Shown here one piece after another: positions 17,563-24,719 of a DNA stretch of 64,000 nt (position 1 is its first letter; every line of letters starts with the position of its first letter). A model generated the notes under the pieces. The model was not told the DNA's origin, ran no database searches, and saw only the letters and a program-made list of their open reading frames with translations. The translations under genes and the position numbers were made by a program. This DNA is from Mesorhizobium sp. WSM4311. GTDB lineage: Bacteria > Pseudomonadota > Alphaproteobacteria > Rhizobiales > Rhizobiaceae. Where the stretch lies: assembly GCF_002295115.1 (NCBI RefSeq), contig NZ_NSFV01000001.1, positions 124,001-188,000 on the forward strand, written 5' to 3'.

Positions 17563-17587
17563 GGGGCGCCCGTCTGACGGGCGCCCC
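17563..17587 (+). terminator. Strong hairpin after the binding-protein gene
   Basis: Perfect 11-base-pair stem GGGGCGCCCGT / ACGGGCGCCCC with loop CTG, 12 bases after the stop. The following sequence has only scattered Ts. It probably terminates or attenuates transcription into the GntR gene, or protects the binding-protein message. Confidence 0.7.
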
Positions 17588-17735
17588 GTCAATTCCTGAG
17601 CGAGACGCCGTGGCAAGGGGCAACAGGCTCCGGCCTCGACGCGTCCGTGGTTTGGATTTTTCGGTGACGGGATCGGCGCGCCACAGGGTTCGGAGTATCT
17701 CCGGGCGACAGGCGGTCGACCGTATTGGAACGTGG

Positions 17736-18518
17736 ATGCCCCAGGACAAGGCAAAGAAGCAAGCCAGCCGGGCCAAGGCGCAAGCCAGCCGCGATCCGGC
17801 GGTCGTGCGCAGAGCGGATGCGGCGCACTTTCCCGGGTCCAGTGTTCATGCCTCGCTCGCCAGCGAGATTGGTCTGCGGATCGTGCGCGGCGACTATCCG
17901 CCCGGCAGCATCCTGCCCAACGAGGCCAAATGGGCCGAGACGTTCAACGTCAGCCGCTCGGCGGTGCGCGAGGCGATCAAAATGCTGATGGCCAAGAGTC
18001 TTTTGGCATCACGTCCCAAGATCGGCAGTTGGGTCGAACCGAAGGAGCGCTGGAACCTGCTCGACCGCGACGTGCTCGCCTGGTACGCGACCGCACCCGA
18101 CCGTGAAACCTTCCTGCGCACCGTGCAGGAGTTCCGCCATATCATCGAACCGGAAGCATCCGCCTTTGCCGCCATGCGGCGCAGCGACGAGCAGATGGCC
18201 GAGATCAGCCTGGCCTGCCGCGAGATGGGCGAGGCTGCGAACCTGCCGGAACGCATCCGTGCCGACACACGGTTCCACCTCGCCATCCTGCGGGCCTCGG
18301 GCAACGACCTTCTGGTGCCGCTCGGCGTGCTGATCGAGTCCGCGCTCGACCATCTCTTCGTCTTCACGACACGCCAGATCAGCGACCAGACCCGGGCGCA
18401 GAAACTGCACGAGGCGATCGAGAAGAACATCCGCCTGCAACGGCCGGCGGCGGCGCGCAATGCCGTGCACAAGCTGCTTGCCGACACCGATGAGGGGATC
18501 GGCAGCCGGCGGCGGTAG
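17736..18518 (+). CDS. GntR-family regulator, FadR/FCD subfamily (paralogue 1)
   Basis: A 260-residue repressor-type protein. The winged helix-turn-helix covers about residues 35-110 (SEIGLRIVRGDYPPG...NVSRSAVREAIKMLMAKSLL...GSWVEP). The C-terminal FCD domain includes DTRFHLAILRASGN with acidic/histidine metal-binding residues. ATG 17736 is chosen over the in-frame 17511 ATG, which is inside the binding-protein gene. It is about 85 percent identical by eye to the product of 20679-21455 across the conserved part. Likely effector: a sugar or sugar acid; likely targets are the TTGTC-N-GACAA sites at 16258, 16299 and 19632. Confidence 0.88.
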   Translation: MPQDKAKKQASRAKAQASRDPAVVRRADAAHFPGSSVHASLASEIGLRIVRGDYPPGSILPNEAKWAETFNVSRSAVREAIKMLMAKSLLASRPKIGSWVEPKERWNLLDRDVLAWYATAPDRETFLRTVQEFRHIIEPEASAFAAMRRSDEQMAEISLACREMGEAANLPERIRADTRFHLAILRASGNDLLVPLGVLIESALDHLFVFTTRQISDQTRAQKLHEAIEKNIRLQRPAAARNAVHKLLADTDEGIGSRRR

Positions 18519-18534
18519 CCGTCCGGCGGTTAGA

Positions 18535-18602
18535 GCAATTCCAGGAAAAGTGTGAAACGGTTTTCCCGGGAAAAGCGCATAGCGCTTTCCCTGGGGAATT
18601 GC
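18535..18602. repeat. Rhizobial palindrome, AAAACCG-TTCACACTTTT family (copy 1)
   Basis: Outer arms GCAATTCC (18535-18542) and GGAATTGC (18595-18602) enclose a core which, read on the minus strand, is GGGAAAACCGTTTCACACTTTTCC. The same core appears at 29496 and 33153. It lies between two converging genes, where it can act as a bidirectional terminator. Confidence 0.7.
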
Positions 18603-18623
18603 GTCAAACAAAGAGTTACAGCC

Positions 18624-19562
18624 TTAGATCGTCTGCTTCTTGCCATCCTTGGTCGGCATCAGATCGACGCCGTTGACCTTGCCGATATGGGTCGCCAGCA
18701 TCGGCACGAACTGTTCGGCCGGGCCGGTGGCATGGGCGCCGGCGAAGGAGTTCTTGGTGGCGTTGCCGAGCGGGTTGGCGATGCCGGCGGCACCCGCCAT
18801 CGATTCCAGATAAGTCAGGTCCTTGAAGGCGTTGGCGATGGTGAATTTGTGGGCGTCGCGGTCGCCTTCCAGTGTCCAGCGCATGAAGGTCTGGTAGAAG
18901 CCGCAATCCATGCGGCCATTGCGGATGACGCTGTCGAAACGCGGTGGCGAGATGCCGACCTTTTCGGCCAGGGCCAGCGCCTCGGAATAGATGGCGGCGT
19001 AGCCCAGCGAGATGAAATTGTTGAGCAGCTTCATGCGGTGGCCATCGCCGGTGTCGCCGATATGCACGATGCGGCCGGCCCAGGTCTCGATCACCGGCTT
19101 GACCCTTGCAAAGACGGCGTCGGGTGCGCCGACCATGGCGTCGAGCGTGCCTTCCCAGGCTTCTTTCGGCGTGCGACTCAGCGGCGCGTCGACAAAGTCG
19201 ATGCCCAGCGCCTTGAGTTCGGCCGCAAGCGCCACGGTAGAGACTGGGTCCGAGGTCGAACAATCGACAACGACCGAGCCTTTCTTCAAGCCTTCCTTGA
19301 GGCCGCCGGGGCCTCGGATGATGGCCTCCACTTCGCGCGAACCGGTGACGCAGATGAAGGCGATATCGGACGCCACTGCCACATCGTGCGAGGTCGACGC
19401 TTCCTTGGCGCCGCGGCCAAGAAGGTCCTCTGCCGGCTTGCGGTTCTTGCGGCCAAGGAATGTCAGGGGATAGCCCTTGTCGACGATGTTCTTGGCAATG
19501 CCGTGCCCCATCAGGCCAAGGCCGATGAAGCCGATCTTTTCGCGCGCGGTGGTGGTGTTCAT
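18624..19562 (-). CDS. NAD(P)-dependent beta-hydroxyacid dehydrogenase (GarR/3-hydroxyisobutyrate type)
   Basis: A 312-residue dehydrogenase. The N-terminal Rossmann motif is GFIGLGLMG, the substrate loop is FVDAPLSRTPKEAWEGTL (usual form D-A-P-V-S-G-G), and the catalytic lysine lies in GDGHRMKLLNNF. Typical substrates are tartronate semialdehyde, 3-hydroxyisobutyrate or sulfolactaldehyde-like beta-hydroxyacids. The S-R-T in place of the usual S-G-G suggests a non-standard substrate. It is transcribed divergently from the epimerase at 19681, with a GntR-type operator between them. Cytoplasmic; sugar-acid catabolism is likely from neighbours. Confidence 0.87.
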   Translation of the reverse strand: MNTTTAREKIGFIGLGLMGHGIAKNIVDKGYPLTFLGRKNRKPAEDLLGRGAKEASTSHDVAVASDIAFICVTGSREVEAIIRGPGGLKEGLKKGSVVVDCSTSDPVSTVALAAELKALGIDFVDAPLSRTPKEAWEGTLDAMVGAPDAVFARVKPVIETWAGRIVHIGDTGDGHRMKLLNNFISLGYAAIYSEALALAEKVGISPPRFDSVIRNGRMDCGFYQTFMRWTLEGDRDAHKFTIANAFKDLTYLESMAGAAGIANPLGNATKNSFAGAHATGPAEQFVPMLATHIGKVNGVDLMPTKDGKKQTI

Positions 19563-19631
19563 GTCGTCGTCCTATTCCGGATTATCGATAATTGCGTCGC
19601 TGTTTTAGCCATATGCGGTTGCAGAAAGCAA

Positions 19632-19646
19632 TATTGTCTGACAATA
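19632..19646. promoter_or_regulatory. Candidate GntR (FadR-type) operator 3
   Basis: TATTGTC-T-GACAATA, a perfect inverted repeat with seven-base arms and a one-base centre, lies in the 118-base divergent promoter between 19562 and 19681. It shares TTGTC-N-GACAA with the sites at 16258 and 16299, suggesting common control by one or both GntR paralogues. Confidence 0.65.
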
Positions 19647-19680
19647 GACGGCAATTCCAGAGCCTGTCATGGAGACCAGA

Positions 19681-20571
19681 ATGACGAAGCGGATCATGTT
19701 CACCGGCGGCAGCGGCAAGGCTGGGCGTCATGTCGTGCAATATCTTGTCGAACAGGGCTGTCAGGTGCTCAACATCGACACCAAGCCGCTCGACAATCCC
19801 AAGGTGCGCACGCTGATCACCGACATCACCGATAGCGGGCAGGTGTTCAACGCGCTGTCGAGCTATATGGGATTGCACGAATTCGACCCGTCGCTGCGCC
19901 CGCAACCGGTGGATGCGGTGGTGCATTTCGCCGCCATCCCGCGCATCATGATCACGCCGGACAATGAAGTGTTCCGCATCAATGCGATGGGCACCTACAA
20001 TGTCATCGAGGCCGCGGTGAAGCTCGGCATCCGCAAGGTGATCGTCGCTTCCTCGGAGACGACCTACGGCCTAGTGTTCGCCAACGAGCCGCGTGACCCC
20101 AAATATTTCCCACTCGACGAGGAGTATGACGTCGACCCAATGGACAGTTATGCGCTGTCCAAGGTCGTCAACGAGAAGACGGCGCGAGCCTTCGCGCAGC
20201 GCAATGGCACCGACATCTATGCCTTGCGCATCGGCAATGTCATCGAGCCGCATGAATATTCGCTGTTCCCGAAATGGTTCGCCGATCCGGGTTTCCGCAA
20301 GCGCATCGCCTGGAGCTATGTCGACGCGCGCGATCTCGGCCAGATCACGCTGCGCGCCATCGAGAAGGACGGGCTCGGCTACCAGGTGTTCAACGCCGCC
20401 AATGACGACACTTCGTCCGACCTGCCGACGGCCGAACTTTTGCGGCGGTTTTATCCCGATGTGCCGGTCAAGGCCGAACTCGGCGAATACGAGACGCTGC
20501 TTTCCAATCGCAAGGCGCGAGACATGCTCGACTTCCGTCCGGAGCATAGCTGGCGCAAATATGTCAAATAG
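19681..20571 (+). CDS. NAD-dependent epimerase/dehydratase family (extended SDR)
   Basis: A 296-residue extended short-chain dehydrogenase. The nucleotide loop is TGGSGKAG (8-15), serines ASS lie at 123-125, and the catalytic pair is Y157-x-x-x-K161 (YALSK). The length and the early catalytic serine/tyrosine spacing resemble hexuronate dehydrogenases and UDP-sugar epimerases. ATG 19681 is chosen over 19669 because GGAG lies 6-7 bases upstream. With the GarR-like enzyme and two GntR genes nearby, an oxidising step in sugar or sugar-acid catabolism is plausible; the substrate is unproven. Confidence 0.82.
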   Translation: MTKRIMFTGGSGKAGRHVVQYLVEQGCQVLNIDTKPLDNPKVRTLITDITDSGQVFNALSSYMGLHEFDPSLRPQPVDAVVHFAAIPRIMITPDNEVFRINAMGTYNVIEAAVKLGIRKVIVASSETTYGLVFANEPRDPKYFPLDEEYDVDPMDSYALSKVVNEKTARAFAQRNGTDIYALRIGNVIEPHEYSLFPKWFADPGFRKRIAWSYVDARDLGQITLRAIEKDGLGYQVFNAANDDTSSDLPTAELLRRFYPDVPVKAELGEYETLLSNRKARDMLDFRPEHSWRKYVK

Positions 20572-20678
20572 GCCGAACGGGGATAAAATCGCGGCTGGGT
20601 TGTGCATAGAAGCGGGCTTTGCGGCCCAGCGCCCGCGCCGCGCTTGACAGGTTCCGCAAACCGGCCTTTCTGAAGTCC

Positions 20679-21455
20679 ATGCGGGACGCAAAGCCGAACA
20701 AGGAAAGAGCGCCGAAAAAGCCGGCATCCGCCGAGCGCCAGCCCGGCGTTCGCCGATCCGATGCGGCGCGCATTCCCGGCGCCAGCGTGCACACGTCGCT
20801 GGCCAGCGAAATTGGCCTGCGGATCGTGCGCGGCGACTACCCGCCCGGCACCATCCTGCCCAATGAGGCGAAATGGTCGGAAACCTTCAGCGTCAGCCGG
20901 TCGGCGGTGCGCGAGGCGATCAAGATGCTGATGGCCAAGAGCCTCTTGGCCTCGCGCCCCAAGATCGGCAGCTGGGTCGAGCCCAGGGAACGCTGGAACC
21001 TGCTCGACCGCGACGTGCTCGCCTGGTACGCGACGTCGCCCGACCGCGAGGTGTTCCTCAAGACGGTGCAGGAGTTCCGCCACATCATCGAACCGGAAGC
21101 CACCGCCTTCGCCGCCATGCGTCGGACCGACGAGCAGATGGCCGAGATCAGCCAGGCCTGCCGCGAGATGGGGGAGGCGGCCAGCCTGCAGGAGCGCACG
21201 CGCGCCGATACGCGTTTTCACCTGGCCATCCTGCGGGCTTCCGGCAACGACCTCCTGGTGCCGCTCGGCGTGCTCATCGAGTCGGCATTCGACCATCTCT
21301 TCACCTTCACCACACGAGCGGTCGACGACCTCAATCACGTGCAGAAGCTGCATGAGGCGATCGAGAAGAACATCCGGCTGCAACGCCCGGACGCGGCGCG
21401 CGCCGCGGTGCGCAAGCTGCTCGCCAACACCGACAACGTGATCAAGTCGCGCTAG
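20679..21455 (+). CDS. GntR-family regulator, FadR/FCD subfamily (paralogue 2)
   Basis: A 258-residue near-duplicate of the 17736-18518 regulator, with the same winged helix-turn-helix, including the recognition segment VSRSAVREAIKMLMAKSLL, and FCD domain. Differences concentrate in the basic N-terminal tail, the segment after FTFTTR and the C-terminus. Because the recognition helix is identical, both should bind the same operator; effector response may differ. ATG 20679 aligns with the start of paralogue 1; the frame is open upstream to 20619. It follows the epimerase by 107 bases on the same strand. Confidence 0.87.
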   Translation: MRDAKPNKERAPKKPASAERQPGVRRSDAARIPGASVHTSLASEIGLRIVRGDYPPGTILPNEAKWSETFSVSRSAVREAIKMLMAKSLLASRPKIGSWVEPRERWNLLDRDVLAWYATSPDREVFLKTVQEFRHIIEPEATAFAAMRRTDEQMAEISQACREMGEAASLQERTRADTRFHLAILRASGNDLLVPLGVLIESAFDHLFTFTTRAVDDLNHVQKLHEAIEKNIRLQRPDAARAAVRKLLANTDNVIKSR

Positions 21456-21458
21456 GTT

Positions 21459-21527
21459 GTTGATATTCAGGTGACGCCGGCCTGCGAGCGGCAGTTTTTC
21501 TCGGCTCGGCCTGACCTGAATCTCAAC
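21459..21527. repeat. Inverted repeat between converging genes
   Basis: Arms GTTGATATTCAGGT (21459-21472) and ACCTGAATCTCAAC (21514-21527) match at 13 of 14 positions and enclose 41 bases rich in G and C with a TTTTT run. It fills the gap between the GntR and DUF3175 stops, so it may end transcription from both sides. Confidence 0.6.
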
Positions 21528-21543
21528 ACACCCGAGGCCGGAG

Positions 21544-21834
21544 CTAATCTTCCTTCTCGCGCCCGAAGGCCACGCGCAGTTCGTCCTTGGCGCGCTCAAG
21601 CACTCGCCTGCGCGTGGCGGGCAGGTTCTTGCCGGCGCGGTTGATGTAGAAATTCAGCATCGACATGGCGGATTGGAAAGGTTCGGCCTTGCGGCGATGG
21701 CTGTGTTCGGCCGACCGTTTGAGCGAGGCGGCGATCTTCCTGGCATCGTCGGACTCGAAGACGTGATCCTCGAGATCCATGGCGTCGCTGTGCTCGGTCA
21801 CCTCGGCCGACCATTTCTGCCTGGCAGCGGTCAT
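21544..21834 (-). CDS. DUF3175 family small protein
   Basis: A 96-residue, very basic and alpha-helical-looking protein. It has the family pattern KWSAEVTEHSDAMDLEDHVF at the start, then KIAASLKRSAEHSHRRK and SAMSMLNFYINRAGKNL. I recognise these as DUF3175, common and uncharacterised in rhizobia and other alphaproteobacteria. The high Arg/Lys content and conserved SAMSMLNFYINRAG core would fit nucleic-acid or ribosome association, but that is speculation. ATG 21834 is chosen because the extension to 22050 has no similarity. It is divergent from the MFS gene. Confidence 0.78.
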   Translation of the reverse strand: MTAARQKWSAEVTEHSDAMDLEDHVFESDDARKIAASLKRSAEHSHRRKAEPFQSAMSMLNFYINRAGKNLPATRRRVLERAKDELRVAFGREKED

Positions 21835-22012
21835 GGCTGGGACTCCTTTGCGGCTTGATGATCGGAAAACTCCAGACATCGGCGTCGGTTCCCGCTTTCT
21901 TGTCCGCTCTGGAGCCACGGATTTGCCCGCCGTGGCGCTGCTGCGTCCCGAGAATGCGCCGATAGTGGCGCAAACGGCAGCCGGTTTTCGTAACCGTCGA
22001 CAGGAAACGCCT

Positions 22013-23242
22013 TTGACCCGAACCGACTTGAGCCGGCCGAGCCCCGGCATCGACAGTTCCTACGCCTGGATGCGCCTGGCCATCTCGATGGTGCTGGCGA
22101 CGATCGGTGCGGTCGGCATGTGGGCCGTCGTGGTGGTGCTGCCTGCGGCGCAGGCCGAGTTCGGCGTCGACCGAGCCGCGGCATCCATGCCCTACACAGC
22201 GACCATGGTGGGCTTCGCCGCCGGCAATGTGCTGGTCGGCCGCGCCATCGATCGCATGGGGTATTGGATCCCGGCGCTGATTTCCTCCGTAGCACTCTCG
22301 GCCGGCCTCCTGCTTGCCGCACTTTCGACCTCGATCCTGCAATTCACCCTTGCCCAGGGTGTGCTGATCGGTGTTGGCACGTCAGTGATCTTCGGGCCGC
22401 TCATCGCCGACATCTCGCACTGGTTCAACCGCCGGCGCGGCGTCGCGGTAACGGCGGCGGCGGCGGGCAATTACCTCGCCGGCGCGCTCTGGCCGACCAT
22501 CATGCCGACGCTGATCAAGGTGGAAGGCTGGCGCTTCACCTATGCGGCCATCGGCATCTTCTGCCTGGTCACCATGGTGCCGCTGGTGCTGATGCTGCGG
22601 CGCGGCGCTCCGGAGGCTGCCGCTGCTGGGTCGCCGGGAAGCCGGTCTGTGCAACCGATTCCAATGTCGCCGGCGGCGCTGCAGGCGCTGCTGGTTATCG
22701 CCGGCCTTGGCTGCTGCGTGGCGATGTCGATGCCGCAGGTGCACATCGTCGCCTATTGCATGGATCTTGGATACGGCATTGCGCATGGCGCCGACATGCT
22801 GTCGATCATGATGGCGGCGGGCGTCGTCAGCCGGCTTGCCTCGGGCTTCGTTGCCGATCGCATCGGCGGCGCCAAGACCCTGGTCATCGGCTCGGTGCTG
22901 CAATGCCTGTCGCTGCTGTTCTATATTCCGTTCGACGGGCTCGCCTCGCTCTATGTCGTGTCGCTGGTATTCGGCCTGTCGCAAGGCGGCATCGTGCCCT
23001 GCTATGCGATCATCGTGCGCGAATATCTGCCGGCCAAGGAGGCCGGCCAGCGTATCGGCATCGTCATGATGGCGACGATCTTCGGCATGGCGATCGGCGG
23101 CTGGATGTCGGGCTGGATCTACGACCTGACCGGCTCCTACGCCGTAGCCTTCCTCAATGGCATCGCCTGGAATTTGCTGAACATAGTGGCGATAGGGCTG
23201 TTCATGTGGAAGGCAAGGGGCAGGGCCGTCATGGCAGCCTGA
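22013..23242 (+). CDS. MFS transporter (OFA/OxlT-like)
   Basis: A 409-residue transporter with about twelve hydrophobic segments. The loop 2-3 motif is seen as GRAIDRMGYWIPAL and again in the second half as SGFVADRIGGAKTLVIG, and the SQGGIVPCYAIIVREYLP segment is typical of monocarboxylate/oxalate-formate antiporters. No ATG gives a sensible N-terminus; TTG 22013 with AGGAAA upstream gives the usual length, whereas the first ATG at 21779 would add 78 unrelated residues. It is transcribed away from the DUF3175 gene. A small carboxylate substrate is likely; direction of transport unknown. Confidence 0.8.
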   Translation: MTRTDLSRPSPGIDSSYAWMRLAISMVLATIGAVGMWAVVVVLPAAQAEFGVDRAAASMPYTATMVGFAAGNVLVGRAIDRMGYWIPALISSVALSAGLLLAALSTSILQFTLAQGVLIGVGTSVIFGPLIADISHWFNRRRGVAVTAAAAGNYLAGALWPTIMPTLIKVEGWRFTYAAIGIFCLVTMVPLVLMLRRGAPEAAAAGSPGSRSVQPIPMSPAALQALLVIAGLGCCVAMSMPQVHIVAYCMDLGYGIAHGADMLSIMMAAGVVSRLASGFVADRIGGAKTLVIGSVLQCLSLLFYIPFDGLASLYVVSLVFGLSQGGIVPCYAIIVREYLPAKEAGQRIGIVMMATIFGMAIGGWMSGWIYDLTGSYAVAFLNGIAWNLLNIVAIGLFMWKARGRAVMAA

Positions 23243-23376
23243 GGCGCGCCTCGGCTTGACAATGGGCAAGGGCTGCGCGACCCCAGAGGCAAAGGGTTGC
23301 GGCAACAGGCCGGTGAGATGGCGACAGCTCAGATGATCGTATTGCGGGCGCGCTTCGGCGGCCATATGCGCGGGCG

Positions 23377-24411
23377 GTGGCCTTGATCAAGCCGCGCGCG
23401 CGCCGGGGCGGCGGCCGCCCGACCATATCGGATGTCGCGCGCAAGGCCGGCGTCGGCGCCATCACAGTGTCGCGGGCGCTGCGCGAGCCGGAGCGCGTCA
23501 GCCAGGATCTGCGCCGCCAGATCCAGGCCGCCATCGACGAACTCGGCTATGTGCCGGACCCCAATGCGCGGGCGCTGGCTTCGGCGCGTGCCGAGGTGTT
23601 CGGCGTGCTGGTGCCATCGCTCACCAACAACGTCTTCGCCGAGGTGGTGCGCGGCATCTATGACAGCCTGTCGGACAGTCCGTTCCGCATCCAGCTTGGC
23701 AACACCCACTATTCCGGGCTCGAGGAGGAGCGACTCTTGCAGCTGTTCGGCTCGCAGCGGCCGGCAGCATTGATCGTCGCCGGCATCGACCAGACGCCAA
23801 CCTCGCGAAAACTTCTGGAGAATGCCGGCTGCCCGGTGGTGCAGGTGATGGAGACCGGGCCCGATCCCATCGACATGATGGTCGGCTTCTCGCATCTCGA
23901 CGGCGGCAGGACGGCGACCGAGCACCTGATCGAGATGGGGTATCGCCGCATCGGCTTCATCGGTGCGCGCATGGACCCGCGCTCGCAGCGACGCCTTGCC
24001 GGCTACCGCGCGGCGATGGAGAAGGCCGGACTGTTCGATCCGCGCCTGGTCACCACCACGCCGGTGCTGTCCAGCGTGCCGCTCGGCCGCGAATTGTTCC
24101 GCGATGCCCTGGCCAAGATGCCGACGCTCGACGGCGTGTTCTGCAACAATGACGATATCGCGCTCGGCGTGCTGTTCGAGTGCCATCGCGCCGCGATCGA
24201 TGTGCCCAAGACCATCGGCATTGTCGGTTTCAACGATCTCGACATGATGCAGGTGGCGTTTCCCTCGATCACCAGCATCCGCACCTACCGCTACGAAATC
24301 GGCAGGCGGGCCGTCGCCATGGCGCTGGCGGCGATCGCCGGTGACCGACCGCAGGAGCGGGTCGTCGATCTCGGCTTCGAGCTCAAGCGCCGCGAGAGTA
24401 CAGCCCGCTGA
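23377..24411 (+). CDS. LacI-family transcriptional regulator (gluconate-type)
   Basis: A 344-residue LacI/GalR regulator. The DNA-binding helix-turn-helix is at about 16-37 (TISDVARKAGVGAITVSRAL), the hinge helix lies around RALASARAEVFGVLVPSLTN, and a type I periplasmic-binding-like effector domain follows. It closely resembles gluconate regulators of the GntR/IdnR (LacI-family) group in its GRPTISDVARKAGVGAITVSR start. The start codon is GTG 23377; TTG 23383 is an alternative. The gene lies just upstream of the sugar importer and gluconokinase cluster, and a perfect palindrome follows at 24456. Confidence 0.88.
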   Translation: MALIKPRARRGGGRPTISDVARKAGVGAITVSRALREPERVSQDLRRQIQAAIDELGYVPDPNARALASARAEVFGVLVPSLTNNVFAEVVRGIYDSLSDSPFRIQLGNTHYSGLEEERLLQLFGSQRPAALIVAGIDQTPTSRKLLENAGCPVVQVMETGPDPIDMMVGFSHLDGGRTATEHLIEMGYRRIGFIGARMDPRSQRRLAGYRAAMEKAGLFDPRLVTTTPVLSSVPLGRELFRDALAKMPTLDGVFCNNDDIALGVLFECHRAAIDVPKTIGIVGFNDLDMMQVAFPSITSIRTYRYEIGRRAVAMALAAIAGDRPQERVVDLGFELKRRESTAR

Positions 24412-24455
24412 ACCCGCTTTTTAGAAGGCGCTCAAATGGCGCTTTACACAACGCT

Positions 24456-24471
24456 ATGGTAGCGCTACCAT
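24456..24471. promoter_or_regulatory. LacI-type operator palindrome
   Basis: ATGGTAGCGCTACCAT is a perfect 16-base palindrome with a central CG step, the form bound by LacI/GalR proteins. It lies 44 bases after the LacI gene and about 250 bases before the importer. It is the best candidate operator for the 23377-24411 regulator. Confidence 0.75.
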
Positions 24472-24503
24472 TTTTCAGAGCGATCCTCGCGTCCGAAGTG
24501 TTC

Positions 24504-24548
24504 CGCTTGTTTATTATACATAAGCAACAGCTCACGCTTGTTTATTAT
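24504..24548. repeat. 14-base direct repeat, 31-base period
   Basis: CGCTTGTTTATTAT occurs at 24504-24517 and again at 24535-24548. The 31-base offset is close to three helical turns, suggesting paired sites on one face of the DNA. The second copy runs into an inverted repeat TATTAT-GT-ATAATA overlapping the -10-like sequence. Confidence 0.6.
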
Positions 24549-24719
24549 GTATAATATGATAGTTTTTCTTCGGTCGATGGGGACGGCAAAGGGGAGGTTG
24601 GCGCGAAGGTCGTTGGCACCTGACAGGCGTGACTGGGCAAGGCGGGAGGGCCTGCCGGAAACGCGGGAATTGCATAAAACTGAAGCAACAAATCAGAACT
24701 GCAATCGGGAGGATTATCG

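Larger units (their letters stand above)
24412..24719. promoter_or_regulatory. Promoter region of the sugar-acid importer operon
   Basis: This 308-base gap has no credible gene. It is notably AT-rich around 24505-24560 compared with its surroundings. It contains the LacI-type palindrome at 24456, a 14-base direct repeat (24504 and 24535) and a perfect -10-like TATAAT at 24550-24555 without a matching -35. The binding-protein start at 24720 is preceded by GGGAGGATTATCG, a strong ribosome binding site. Confidence 0.65.
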
